Source: Phorcus lineatus (lineage: Eukaryota; Mollusca; Gastropoda; Trochida; Trochidae). Taken from it: a DNA stretch of 64,000 bases. The stretch is taken from the NCBI GenBank assembly GCA_921293015.1, contig OV121083.1, forward strand, positions 26,466,908-26,530,907. Direction: 5' to 3'. Both the position numbers and the translations under genes were made by a program. The notes under the pieces were generated by a model that was given only the letters and a program-made list of their open reading frames with translations, was not told where the DNA came from and did no database searches. Below, piece after piece: positions 26,201 through 35,959 of the stretch (the first letter of the stretch is position 1; each line of letters starts with the position of its first letter).

Positions 26201-29200
26201 CATATTCCAATAAGTATACACACAAATTATGTTATGCTAATTATATGTTCTGAAATGAACACATGTGATCAAACTTAAAACTGGGAACAACTTAATGGTT
26301 TTACAATTATTGATTGCAAATTTCAATTATCAATTTCAGGTTAAATGGCAAATAGTATCAAGTTCTCCCACACCATTTATTGGACAATCAGCCTGTCTGG
26401 GTTTTCACAAAAAGAAATTACAATTAATCAAGACTATCTATTTGTAAATTGGAGTGCACCCTCTGATGCGATTCCTAATCTAACCAGTTTAGAAATATAC
26501 TGCATGTTTATTGAAGAATTAGGTCAGCAAACTTACAGTGCCAGCTGTTTCCTGTTATATAATGACTTGTCCACTTTCCTCCTCTCCCAGCAGTCATGGT
26601 TCAGAGCACACCTATGTAAATAATGCCATCTTTGCTTAATATTGTCAAAGAAATGGAACTACATATAACTTTCATCAAATCAGTGTTAATAAAACACAAC
26701 TTAACTTGTCAACAGTGGCAATCAGTAACTTTATTACATATTCTACTGAAGGGAATGGACTTGAAATTTTTTTTCATTTTGACTGTCTGAAGCCAACATT
26801 TCAATGATTTTTTTTATCAGCTCTTTCATGAAATAAGGAAGAGCAATAAGGTTAAGATATTTTACTGTGTATGTAGCATTAATGGTCTACTTACTTTGGT
26901 TTTTGCAACTGTAGATATGCCTTCTATTTCTGTTGGCAACTGTGATTTTAATAATCAAGAATCAGTTGTTTTTGCTAATGGCGGCCATTGCTCCTCGTTA
27001 GTGACAGGTCAGGCAGGAAGTTGGGTCTTGCAGTCAGTCAAAGGGGGTAAAGACAGCAGAGATTCTGATTGGATAATAATGTCCAGCCTCATCAGGTGTG
27101 AGGCAGAAGGTATTGAATAGTGTAAAGAACCTTAAACTGTGATCTTTTCCAAAAAGAAGAGTCAAGTCATTGAATGGCATTTAGAAGTGGTGTCTTAAAA
27201 AACAAACAAGCTATTTCTTGGCAACAGCTTCTTAAGAAAAGAGTAATGGATATAAATTTGAGTCAAGGACTTTGATCAAAATGTATATTCTTAGCTTGAA
27301 ATAAATAAAATATATGGATGAATTTATAAGTTTACATTAAATTCAGAAAATGTATAATCATATAAGCTTTGATATTTTTTAACAACATTGAACTTTTCAA
27401 GTTTATTTGCAACTTATCTGATTTGTGATAAGAATTAAAACAAGAATTTAATTTTAAAATTTTACTTTTCAGCTCAATATTGCCATGTTTCCTATATTTG
27501 CTATTAATTTCAATATAATTACATGACTTGAATGTGAAATTAACCAAGGATAATCTTTGATCACAACCTAATATAACAATTTAACCTTTTTGTACATGAT
27601 GTTAGTTACTAAGCAACTAAACATCTAAATAGACTGTTTATCAAAAGTATCACCTCACTTACAAATGTACATAAACATAAGCCTTGAGAACATAAACTTT
27701 GATTAAGGTTTGATAAGATATCAATAAGACTCTTTGAATTACAACATGAATTAAACATTTTGAATTACATCTATTAAACAAATTACTATACAAACATTTT
27801 AACAACTTAATGATCCATGAAGTGATTAACCTGTTAAGGTAGCAATTAACAAAACTGTTTACAGCCATGGACAATGGGTGGATTTTCTCTCCTCTATTCA
27901 TTGGTCCCCTTCTTAATTGAAAGCTCAACCCATCATAATCTATATAGCCAATCATGTTTTATTTGGACTATATGCAAGTTGCGAGTTACTGTGTTCATTT
28001 CCTCTTCTGTTATTTATTCATAAAATCCAAATCAAATATATGCATGGAATGACTATTCATATCTAACACTACAAATTAGACGAACTAATTAGCATGTTAA
28101 AATGCAAAATAAGATAAAAAAAATCATGTCCACCGTGTAAATTATCTTCTGGCAATGTTGCGGAAGGGTCTCCACAAGAAGTACTAGGTAGCAAATACAT
28201 TGCTGCAAATCCTTTTAAATATTTTATTGCCTTGCAGCCAAACGATACCCTTCATAAGCATCTCCACAGGGCCAATTATCTTCTGGCAATGTTGCGGAAG
28301 GGTCTCCACAAGAAAGACTGGGTAGCTAATACATCGCAGCAACACCTTTTTAAATATTTTATTGCTTTACAGCCTGAAGATACCCTTTCCGCACCATTGC
28401 CAGAAACCCTTCCGCTAGCGGCAATGGTAAAATTTTGCTCAAAACTCTTGAAAAGATGGTGCGGAGATGATTCGGCAATGTTTCGGCAATGTTTCGGCAA
28501 CATCTTTTTAGGAAATTTTTTTTATAGGGGAATGTAAGGCAAAGCCTACTCGAATGTTGTGATTGGCTCTGAAAATGATTGTCCATTGCTGTTGTTATGT
28601 AAGAATGTGGACTTTGCCAACTGTTGGTCAACATTTTGTCCTTGGGTAAATGTACTCAAAAAATGGAAATGGAAAAAAAATTTCTTGGGCTGCCCTCCAT
28701 AGCTCATTATGCAGATGAGACTTTTAGTCAGTCTACAGTCATCGGATGCCTTCACATTTGGATTCTTTGCTCAATTGAACTTTAAAGATGATTACCCACT
28801 GTTTGCAGAGCTATTCTGTAGATGATTGAAGCAATTAGTCCACCAGTGTAATGCCCCCTGATATATTGATTATGTATCTATTTCTGATATTTGTCCCCAC
28901 ATTGTTTGGTATGCAATCCAATAACTCAATAGCATGAGTATGCTTTAAGCTGGATGGATATTTCTTCTTTTTCCTTTAGTTAATTGGGATAGGATTTTAA
29001 AGTACCCAAATGAAATGTAAGTGTAACTTTATAGTTCATCACTGTTTTAATTATCAATACTTTCCTTTGCATAAACATTTTATACTCAAAACTCAAGTTT
29101 TATTTGTTATAATACTATCTTAGCGTGATGTTAATTTCAAATTTTATTACCTTTGAATCATATTCAAATTCTTTATAAAGACTCTTGCAAATAAAATAGA

Positions 29201-32200
29201 TGCTTGGCAACATTGAAATTTGCTCGTTTTAACATATGATACAGGATTGTAAAGTTATGAATTTCTACATTACCTCTGTTATTGCTTCAGCACTGGTCTG
29301 ATTAAGGAGCTACAAGATGCCAGGAACACCGCCCGAGATAAACAACACAAAATATCAGAACTTCAAGCTGTAAGTTTCTTGAATTTTCGAAAAATACTAT
29401 ATAATGTGCATTTCATATTTGGGATCACATGATCTTCAAATCAGTGTTATATTGTGTGTGGATTCAAACTCAGACTCTCAGAATCAGGTATCACCGTTGG
29501 CACTGTCCATACCAATAGTGAGTCATCAAGGCATGATGAGACTTAACCCCAAAATGTTTAAGAATTTGTACTATTGCAGATGTTGTGATCCCAAATATGA
29601 AAATGCTAAAATCCTTCACTAACTAAATAGCATGTATTTCTACTCGGTACTTGTTGATGATATATTGCAAAAGTCTCTTTTTCAAAATGGCTGCAATGTC
29701 GATCAACTGTTTCTATGACCTTGACCCCCAGAAACTGATCACATTGCGGGGAGAGAAGGAAATGCTTGACACCCAGTGTAACCGACTTCAACACAAGGTC
29801 AAAGACCAGGGCGAAGACTTCCGCGCCAGGCTCGTGAAATATGTTGAGGATATCTCTGTGAGTTATTTTCAATCATCTAGGATTTGTTCAATTAAAGATT
29901 TTGTCATGTTTGTAGCATATTCAGAAAATATGATAATCATAAGGTATTATGCCTTGACCCTGCAAAGTATTATTCAAACCACTCTCTATCTCTGGCTTAT
30001 TTAGGCTTTGATGCATGTGCCAAAATTATTTTTAGTGCAGCACAGTGATTGTGACTTGGCAAGTTATGCCTTGCCTTGGTAGATGATAGTATATTCAACA
30101 ATGCTGATTACATGCTCAAGGCACTTACTTTACTTTTACTAACAGCACTGACAGTCCAAACACTCTATCAGCTCAGCCACTGAGACATTTTGAATAGTAT
30201 ATGGTAGAGTTCTATGATCTGTTCCCCAGGACTATGTAGACAAGGGACAAGGCGTGCCCGGACAACCTCAGATCACCAAGATGCGGGAGTACGCCGACAG
30301 TATGATGAAGGACATCAAACGCTCTCACCGTGAGCGGGAAGACCAACTCAGCCAAGCTGCTCAAGGTTTCAAAGCGAGGCTCAAGAAGGCAAACCACAGA
30401 TATGAAGAGGCTTTGGTGGCCTATTGGTTAGTATCTGCAACCTGCAATTGGCTATATGCAAATATGTAAGAAATAGAGTTGAAGAGTTGAAATAGTGTTT
30501 TGCAATAGAGTGATTTTCAGTGGAAGGCTATATGGGCTAATAACACGAGGTTGAGTTTGGTATCCAACTGTCTATAAAATTTTCACTACTTTACCTTCTT
30601 CTTCAGAATTGTTGACTCCGGAAATCTTTAAATTTGTTTACCAACACCATGACTAATGAGGTTTTCACTTCATAGATTTTGTGACGTTGTGACTCAAAAT
30701 AAGGGCCAAGGGAGTCGTACCCTAAATCAGAAAAGAAGAGATGATTGAAAAAAGTGTAGGTGTATCAGAAAAGAAGAGATAATTGAAAAAAATGTAGATG
30801 TATCAATGTGTAAGACCTTAAATATTCGCATCCAAATACTTTAAGAAAGGCCTGAGGCTGATATATTTTCAATCCTCTCCTCACACAGGAACCTACGTCA
30901 GACTTGTGAGAACCGAGGTATAGATACCTCCGACATGGGACCGGATGCTCTAAAGATCTCCCTGACTGACCCAGAGATTCAGTCTGCCCAGCTGAAAGAG
31001 ATTGCTCGACTTCAAAGTGAAGTAAATCTTGTGCGCTCTGACGCAGATAACCTCAAGTTTAAGGTCAGTTTGTTGTCTGATCAACTCATTGGTAGTTTGC
31101 TGATAAGCGGCAAATTAATATAAAAAAATATATCATCCAGAATTTCTTTTGCACTGATTTTCTAAAAAAAGTATTTAATATTAACCGGCCAAGGATATAA
31201 TTTTGAGAAGATGGAGAAAACTGTGATGCATATGTGGTGATATCAAATTAGCGAGTTTATGTTTCTTAGCCGGTTGCATTCTTTGCCGGACCAAAATATG
31301 CTGAGGTGCAGGAGGGAATTAACTCAGTAACTTCTATTTTTGCTGATTATGCTATAAGTTGTTGGTGGCTGTGTCTTTTATCTTTATCAAAAGGCTACCA
31401 TCATGACTGTTATCCATTGATCTAGATTCCATTTTGCCCCAATAAATCTGTCAATCAACCATTTACTACAAATTCTTTTTTCATTGACTTATATAAGATT
31501 CATTTCTATATTTGTTGTTGTTTTGATTGCATACATGGACGATAAGAAGAAATAGGTTTTTTTATAATCACAGCAGTGTTAAACATCTTAAGCCCATTTA
31601 TTTTCCAGTATGGCGATAAAGGGGATGGAAAGATCAAGTAAGTGAGATATTTCAGGATTGTTGTGAAGTCGCTATTGGACAAAAACGACACCAGTAACAT
31701 GTGACTGATAACAGATTCCAATTTCGTTTTTCACTTGATACAATATTCACATTGAAAAATCCTGGCATCCTGGCAATCATATATAAGAAATCATCCTCCT
31801 CATTTTTAGGCCACATATGACTCGGTATGGTGTAGATTTTCTTTATTCTAGGGAGCAACCAGATTGATCAATACAGAGATTGTGAATTTGCATGTACCCT
31901 TCACCAGACACCTTGTCACCTTGTGCAGATAACATATCAGCCCTGTCGTGAAAATGATGAAAAATCCTTATTAACATTGACATGCACCTTAACTATGGAG
32001 GGGGGGGGGGGTGATCACCAAACATATAAAAAAAAACAGAAGGCACAAGCTTCGATAGCCAAGTTTAGTTACGTTTCGGGGAGCAGGTGCTCCCCTTCAT
32101 CAGACGTAACAAAACGTAACTAAACTTGGCTATCGAAGCTTGTGCCTTCTGTCTTTTATATGTTTGGCAACCACCCTCCCTCTAATTGATTTCCACTAAT

Positions 32201-33708
32201 GTCTTAACCACATTAGTTGTGTTCGCCTGCATCCTTTAGTGGATCCATTAACTTACAGTTAATCACACTCTTCATACCTCTCCGTGGATAAGCGCCGCCC
32301 CAGTTAGTACCTTAAGTATAGGTATATGATAAGTGTGTTTTCACATCGCTTCATGTATGAGCCCTCATTCAATATCAACTATAACAGATTAACTCTCAGG
32401 CAAATAAAGAGGTCTCGGGCTGGTGTAGAATGTGAATTGAAAATAATCAAACACTTTGAGTCATTCTTTTTTAAAAACCTTTGAAATGTTTGTCTCATAT
32501 TGATGTAATGACTATGACCTGTGATCAGTGACTGGAACTACATCCGGAAGCACCTGCGTGAGTACACGCTAAACACGCAGCAGAACCTGGAGGACGAGCG
32601 CGCCAGACTCATGAGCGAGAACAACGTTCTCCACGAACAGCTAAGGGAGTCCCAGTCATACATAGACAACCATTTAGCCAGGTGAGGCTTGTTTCTAATC
32701 CAATATACTCATCTTGTATGGTGCTTAAAGTTCTGTGTTACCTGTTCACTGGCGCTGGTATCATATTCACATGATAAACACTGTTTGTAGGATATGTATC
32801 AGTTTTGGTCCTTTGGGATCAATTTAGGTTAGTAAATTTTTTCAATTCTAAACAAATGGGAACCTCTACTATGATTAAGGTAACACTATTCACAAAATTT
32901 TCGAAAATTTCCCCAGAACTTCTAAGAACAAAGCTGTAGTCTCAAAACACCCTGTTTCTATCTGCAAACATTATCTATATCTATGATTTTCATCCAAAAC
33001 TCTGACAGTTAGTTTATCTACTTTTAGATACCTGATGGATTTAAAAGGATTTGTCCCGTATTGGTACAAACTGGTCACCCAGTATAAGCTGTTTTTGCAT
33101 GAGTATTCCCTAAATGGCAATGTAGCTTGGTATTAACTCATTTCATTGTTTGGTTATTCATAACTGATATGAGGCAAATTTTCAGATGGCAATCAGGCAA
33201 TTGGAGGAACTTTGTGGTAAAAATTCATTGCTGTAGCAGGAGGCTTCTGTGTTTGTTAATTCTCTCTGTCCATTGGTGATCACATCATTTCAGTGTTATC
33301 TTTAAAGTTCTGTGTCCATTATACAACACTCTAAGTGTTAAAATGATACACCGAAAATTGAGGGGTCAGTTTACAGGAATCATGACTGGTAACAACTGAC
33401 AAACGAGAATATTTCCAACTGGTCACAAGATAGATTATCATTTGATATTCTGACCGGCTCATAAAGGGTAAACTAAGGCATCTTTTAAAACATCTTGAGT
33501 GTGTTTCTTCAAGTGTTATCAATTTACCCAACTTTTGATACTTTGTTTCCTTTGCAATCTATATGTATACATCCGCCTCCATCATAATCAACCTCTTCTC
33601 CCCAGATACAAGCAGGAGATAGTGAAGCTACGTCAGCAGCTTGGCCTGAAGGAAGATGCTCTACTGATGACGGAGAGAAGTCTGTACAAGGCAAAAGCCA
33701 AACGATGA
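11076..33708 (+). CDS. CCDC78: CCDC78-like protein with kinesin motor-like N-terminus (5'-partial)
   Basis: Sixteen exons give 695 residues in one frame: 11076-11272, 12013-12187, 13101-13241, 13498-13629, 15162-15248, 15903-16082, 17072-17245, 17736-17786, 19474-19562, 29291-29369, 29732-29857, 30230-30426, 30889-31063, 31609-31637, 32529-32681, 33606-33708. Residues 1 to about 124 resemble the second half of a kinesin motor (VVEFPGLEKL at switch II, then SGSKLTQLLKEELGGN). Residues from about 150 are predicted coiled coil; the stretch around SEEEKLKVSQSLVEMQ resembles DUF4472. The part with MMKDIKRSHREREDQL and YEEALVAYW aligns with the human CCDC78 segment before LLVAYR. By family knowledge CCDC78 acts at deuterosomes in centriole amplification; a motor function is not implied, since switch II is degenerate. 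The start codon and P-loop exons are not in view. Family call is confident, exact orthology less so. Confidence 0.85.
12013..12187 (+). CDS. CCDC78: Exon 2: end of kinesin motor-like fold
   Basis: Acceptor 'tttcag', donor 'gtcagt'. The junction gives TYSGSKLTQLLKEELGGN, matching the kinesin consensus 'YRDSKLTRLLQDSLGGN', then LVCLKPVTNTDTLTAVIKFA, matching the end strand and helix alpha-6. Confidence 0.9.
12418..12610 (+). mobile_element. Palindromic MITE, copy 1 (intron 2)
   Basis: Carries two inverted 'tctgatatcaa.tatatcaacac' type arms facing each other and ends in GAGATTCTCTATGTAT. It is the inverted counterpart of the element at 16551-16780 and lacks that copy's central 45 or so bases. 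Confidence 0.75.
13101..13241 (+). CDS. CCDC78: Exon 3: start of coiled coil
   Basis: Acceptor 'cctacag', donor 'gtgagt', 47 codons, phase 0. Contains LQTQYRARIIDMEAQ and EVRRLQTEN. Confidence 0.85.
13498..13629 (+). CDS. CCDC78: Exon 4: coiled coil
   Basis: Acceptor 'ttttgcag', donor 'gtaagc', 44 codons, phase 0. Leu/Lys/Glu-rich, with RLQLRLDQLQVKYNTL; ends SEEEKLK, where the DUF4472-like region begins. Confidence 0.9.
15162..15248 (+). CDS. CCDC78: Exon 5: DUF4472-like coiled coil
   Basis: Acceptor 'cttgacag', donor 'gtaaga', 29 codons, phase 0. SQSLVEMQMENNKIKED resembles human CCDC78 'SKELVDIQITTHHL'. Confidence 0.85.
15562..15901 (+). repeat. Tandem duplication of about 170 bp before exon 6
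   Basis: Two head-to-tail copies (about 15562-15730 and 15731-15901) each begin 'tgccaggaaatttccaatgc', share 'gatgtcatagtattgtgaca' and end near 'aagataaagttatca'. The second copy runs up to the exon 6 acceptor. Related TGATGTCA-rich DNA recurs at 16785-16880. Confidence 0.85.
15903..16082 (+). CDS. CCDC78: Exon 6: coiled coil
   Basis: Acceptor 'atcttcag', donor 'gtaaat', 60 codons, phase 0. Continuous heptad-like sequence with ITLENELLTAQAERDKH and LADEYVTLKSNYLALT. Confidence 0.9.
16551..16780 (-). mobile_element. Palindromic MITE, copy 2 (intron 6)
   Basis: Near-palindromic: 'agaatctcaccc..gtgtcttctgata' occurs at the left end and its reverse complement near 16676-16706. The outer part to 16780 matches 12418-12490 in reverse complement. 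The centre contains 'gaggcttgccgagg'. Confidence 0.75.
17072..17245 (+). CDS. CCDC78: Exon 7: coiled coil
   Basis: Acceptor 'tgttgacag', donor 'gttagt', 58 codons, phase 0. Contains VELLNLVNAKATLMRQL and AEIDRVKALVNKY. Confidence 0.85.
17736..17786 (+). CDS. CCDC78: Exon 8: short coiled-coil exon
   Basis: Acceptor 'ataacag', donor 'gtaagt', 17 codons (ADQILSTQRDRDVVAES), phase 0. Short, but it keeps the frame and the heptad character. Confidence 0.75.
18183..18283. mobile_element. Palindromic fold-back repeat
   Basis: Outer arms 'aaataatgac' and 'gtcattattt' and inner arms 'gttatggcaa' and 'ttgccataac' pair around the centre 'cgagggcgtagcccgag'. It belongs to a style shared with 35031-35195, which has 'gtggcgtagccac' at its centre. 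Confidence 0.7.
18560..18640 (+). repeat. tRNA-like sequence (SINE head or tRNA pseudogene)
   Basis: An A-box-like 'cagctcaaggggtagag' (about 18565) is followed 45 bases later by a perfect B box GGTTCGAATCC (18611-18621). The acceptor and T stems do not pair properly, so it is not a functional tRNA. Confidence 0.4.
19034..19325 (+). mobile_element. tRNA-derived SINE, copy 1
   Basis: The head folds partly like a tRNA: D stem GTGC/GCAC at about 19046-19061 and B box GGTTCAAATCC (19087-19097). The body 'ggcaactttgtc..gtagagaactgtt', 'atgctacactgaatttca' and 'cgcaggtttca.cgcaa' is shared with 39995-40235. Shared body and tRNA head identify a SINE family. Confidence 0.8.
19474..19562 (+). CDS. 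CCDC78: Exon 9: coiled coil
   Basis: Acceptor 'ttttcag', donor 'gtaagt', phase 0 in, 2 out. LLTSQKRYQSDLDRIRNEY. The next intron (19563-29290) is 9.7 kb. Confidence 0.85.
19690..19930. mobile_element. MITE with AAAGAGCCACT termini, copy 1
   Basis: Left end AAAGAGCCACTCTGTGA and right end TCACGGAGTGACTCTTT are near-perfect inverted repeats. The interior shares 'tttgatgcgcgccactgtc', 'acagtcgatacttggcgatc' and 'ggcatatatgactccaa' with 37575-38035 in opposite orientation. Confidence 0.85.
19931..21637. other. Intron DNA, no feature supported
   Basis: AT-rich intronic sequence; short open frames at 21134-21533 have no coding character. Confidence 0.4.
21638..22060 (+). repeat. Mollusc-style dispersed repeat
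   Basis: Begins 'agctcatcttgcctgaaagg' and continues 'gggcttatggaatggcgtc', which resembles the 'agctcacctg..aagtgagcttatg..atggcg' repeat familiar from bivalve genomes. Internally 'cagactccttg.ctagt' recurs at about 21765 and 21912. A related fragment lies at 30600-30725 ('gaattgttgactccggaaat'). Confidence 0.5.
22061..24374. other. Intron DNA, no feature supported
   Basis: AT-rich intronic sequence. A 93-codon frame at 23281-23562 shows no domain. Confidence 0.4.
24490..25035 (+). repeat. Left subterminal minisatellite, about 65 bp unit
   Basis: About nine copies of a unit centred on 'cattgccagaaagccataaa' spaced 58-70 bases apart, with 'tttatttgtgga.atggtgc' between them. The 127-codon frame across it is a translation of the repeat. 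Confidence 0.9.
28142..28388 (+). repeat. Right subterminal duplication, about 133 bp
   Basis: Two direct copies start 'ttatcttctggcaatgttgc' (28142 and 28275), each followed by 'ttttaaatattttattgc' and a 'gataccctt' end. The GGCAATG motif is the reverse complement of the left-end array motif. Confidence 0.85.
29291..29369 (+). CDS. CCDC78: Exon 10: coiled coil
   Basis: Acceptor 'gcttcag', donor 'gtaagt'. Joins phase 2 to give ITGLIKELQDARNTARDKQ, ends in phase 0. Confidence 0.85.
29732..29857 (+). CDS. CCDC78: Exon 11: coiled coil before the conserved CCDC78 block
   Basis: Acceptor 'acccccag', donor 'gtgagt', 42 codons, phase 0. CNRLQHKVKDQGEDFRARL parallels human CCDC78 'LQLQLKKLKDEYVLRLQ'. 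Confidence 0.9.
30230..30426 (+). CDS. CCDC78: Exon 12: most conserved CCDC78 block
   Basis: Acceptor 'ttccccag', donor 'gttagt', phase 0 in, 2 out. MMKDIKRSHREREDQL and RYEEALVAYW align with human 'LEDIRAAHRSREQQL' and 'RHEELLVAYR'. This is the strongest evidence for the family call. Third positions are GC-rich compared with the introns. Confidence 0.95.
30889..31063 (+). CDS. CCDC78: Exon 13
   Basis: Acceptor 'cacacag', donor 'gtcagt'. The junction gives AYWNLRQTCENRGID; contains QLKEIARLQSEVNLVRSD, ends phase 0. Confidence 0.9.
31609..31637 (+). CDS. CCDC78: Exon 14: 29-base microexon
   Basis: Acceptor 'ttttccag', donor 'gtaagt'. Encodes YGDKGDGKI plus two bases and is needed to bring exon 13 (phase 0) and exon 15 (phase 2) into frame, giving KIND at the junction to exon 15. 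Confidence 0.8.
32018..32168 (-). ncRNA. Hammerhead-ribozyme-like motif in a long hairpin
   Basis: On the - strand the sequence reads CTGATGA, then an 8 bp hairpin (GGGGAGCA/TGCTCCCC with a CC loop and one extra A), then GAAAC: the two conserved hammerhead core strands around stem II. The core is embedded in perfect 40-base inverted arms (32037-32076 and 32112-32151) that extend less perfectly to 32018 and 32168. Such motifs occur in Penelope-like elements and metazoan retrozymes. The extra A after CTGATGA and the lack of an obvious closed stem I make self-cleavage uncertain. It lies antisense in intron 14 of the CCDC78-like gene. Confidence 0.6.
32529..32681 (+). CDS. CCDC78: Exon 15: coiled coil
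   Basis: Acceptor 'gtgatcag', donor 'gtgagg'. NDWNYIRKHLREYTLNTQ then LEDERARLMSENNVLHEQL; high GC and clear coding character. Confidence 0.9.
33606..33708 (+). CDS. CCDC78: Exon 16: C-terminal exon
   Basis: Acceptor 'ctccccag'. YKQEIVKLRQQLGLKEDALL, ending KAKAKR and TGA at 33706-33708. Confidence 0.9.
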
Positions 33709-34940
33709 CCCGGTCACCTGTCTGCGGAACCAATACTCGCATAGCCATATGGTCATTGGCAGATCCAGAAACTTTCACAAGTGGGGCTATGGGTTTGAGA
33801 ATGCAGGTTCTCTTATGTAAAAAGTTCGGAGTGGGTGTTCAAATTAATCATCCATAAACTTTTAAATTTTCTAAACTATGACACCCCTTGGTTCCACCAG
33901 TCAATAATATATTCGTATACTACTATCCTTTACCCGGAGGTTAGTTGACTTTTATCTTCTCACATTACCTATGTTACAAGTGGGTCATGTTTCTCGGCTT
34001 TTTCAAAAGACCCTGGTGGTGAAAACTTCTAACAAAGATACTTTACTTATTTTCAACCAGTTAAACATATTCTTATATCACTAAATTCTAAAAGAAAAGT
34101 GTGCAGGGCACAGGAGAATTAACTCCTGCCCTGTTGAGGGTTACAAGAAATTCTTTAGAAAATCCTCAGCATGAAACATAGCTGATTGCACAGCTTACTT
34201 GATTGTACCCAATCAGGATTTAGTAATTCTAACTAGTAAATTCTCCACTTGTAAAAAAGGTTACTAGGTAAGAAATATGCAAGTAGTGCAGGAGAAAATG
34301 ATTTTATCAGAAAGACACAATTAAATGAGGCCGAACTATGTCTAACTGTCCACATTCATTGGTGCCATCTTTATACTAATGTTTATCAGGATATGAAGAT
34401 TAATGGGATCAAATCTATGAAATGTTCTTAATTTTTTAAGAAGATATGGTAAATTTTTCCGTTTTTTGAGAGCTACATCAGTATTCATTAAATTATTTTT
34501 CAACTGAAATATGCCGTCCATTGTTGAATGTTATGAGACATGATATTATTTTTTCAAAATATGTTTTTTTATTTTTAAAAATTTGAACTTGGAACAATCC
34601 GTCCAATCTATTTTTTGCAAATGTATGTGTTTCTCTCATGAAGATAATATTTATTATAATATATTTTTCAATAGTTCTAGAAAAATATTTGAGTATTTCT
34701 CATTCCATTTAATGATATTGTGTTTAATGTTGTGTTGAATATCATATTGTTTTGAATGTGTTTATTTACTTGTTAAATTTTTTATAAAAATCTCTGTGAT
34801 AGAATTATTGTTTTTCCAAGAATTGGAAAGTAATGTTTCATGTTGATAGTATATTCATTTGATATTAAAAGTATATATCTGAATAATAATATAAATGCAT
34901 GTTATTATACATTCAAAATAAAATATTGAAATAAATCCTT
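33709..34940 (+). other. Probable 3' UTR of the CCDC78-like gene
   Basis: About 1.2 kb of AT-rich DNA without open frames follows the stop and leads to two AATAAA signals at 34917-34922 and 34930-34935. The extent is inferred from the signals only. Confidence 0.4.
34917..34935 (+). terminator. Candidate polyadenylation signals
   Basis: Two canonical AATAAA hexamers 13 bases apart, the first ones downstream of the stop at 33708 that I could find. Confidence 0.45.
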
Positions 34941-35030
34941 TATATTATTTTTCAAGTTAATAGTCATAAGAGAAGAATTCCTTTCTCACTGAGAATTAAT
35001 AACATTTTGCTGCATCACTAAGGAAAATAT

Positions 35031-35195
35031 ATAGAGGATATTTGACATTTCTCGTCGAATATCATGGATATCTCTTTGAGTGAAGTAGAAATTTATATTT
35101 TCACGAGTGGCGTAGCCACGAGTGTAAAAATATGATTTTCTACTTCACGAGATGAGATATTCATGGTATTCGACGAGAAATGTCAAATGATCTAT
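35031..35195. mobile_element. 165 bp palindromic fold-back element
   Basis: Left arm 'tttgacatttctcgtcgaat' (35041) and right arm with its reverse complement (ending about 35188), plus 'agtgaagtagaaat' against 'attttctacttcac', fold around the centre 'gagtggcgtagccac'. No coding capacity. Confidence 0.8.
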
Positions 35196-35959
35196 TTATT
35201 ATGTTTCCCAAAACCCCGTAAATGACCCTAACTATATGAATGGAGAAGCTAAAACGCTTCGCTAGCGCTGTGTTTGCATGACGCCATTTTATTGTTTAAT
35301 GACGTCAGAGACGACGTCATATGATTGTTGCATCATTTCACTGAGTAGAATACCATTTTTATGTGAAAATACGGGTTTTATTTTCACCGATAAATGGCAT
35401 ATTTCAACAGTCGAAATATAATAAAAACATTCTACCTAACTCGATGAGATAAACAAAGTATTTGTCAAAATTTGACAGATATGCTATTTATCATTTGATG
35501 AAATTCTAGTAATTTTAATAAATTGGGATCATTTTCATATTGACCAGGTGCTTGGAGGATTAGAGAATTCATTATTTGCTTTTTGTCATTTCATTTTTGA
35601 ACCATTGTTTCATGACATCAAAATCTTGAACTTAAACCTTTGAGTTCTGATCACTTGTTATTTTCACTCAGTTCCATGAAAATAACAAGTTTTCACTACT
35701 GTGGACTGAGAGTAGGTTTATTCCACAGATTGAATACCATATTTCACTGTCAAACATATAATAAATGTGCCTTTTGGTTGTGCTGGTCCCTCTTTTTCAT
35801 GAATCAAGTCATGAATTTTCTGGGTTTTTAGCCATTTGGTTTCTGTGCAGTTTCCACCTCTGCCTGCACGTTTCGTTTGGGCTATCAATTTTTTCCCACA
35901 GAGTTTTTCAGATCATATATACATGCCATCGTATTTATACCCCTGGGGAATTTATTTAT

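Larger units (their letters stand above)
24375..28530. mobile_element. 4.2 kb inverted-repeat DNA transposon (non-autonomous or degenerate)
   Basis: The left end CCCCTACAAAAAAAAATGGC and the right end (reverse complement CCCCTATAAAAAAAATTTCC) are terminal inverted repeats. Pairing continues through 'atgttgc.gaa.cattgcc' and again at 'aattttaccattgccg' (left about 24430, right about 28420). Subterminal regions hold tandem arrays of the GGAAGCATTGCCAGAA motif, inverted between ends. The 3 kb interior is AT-rich and its open frames (94 codons at most) match no transposase I recognise. No clear target-site duplication is seen, so the superfamily is undetermined. It sits in intron 9 of the CCDC78-like gene. 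Confidence 0.75.
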
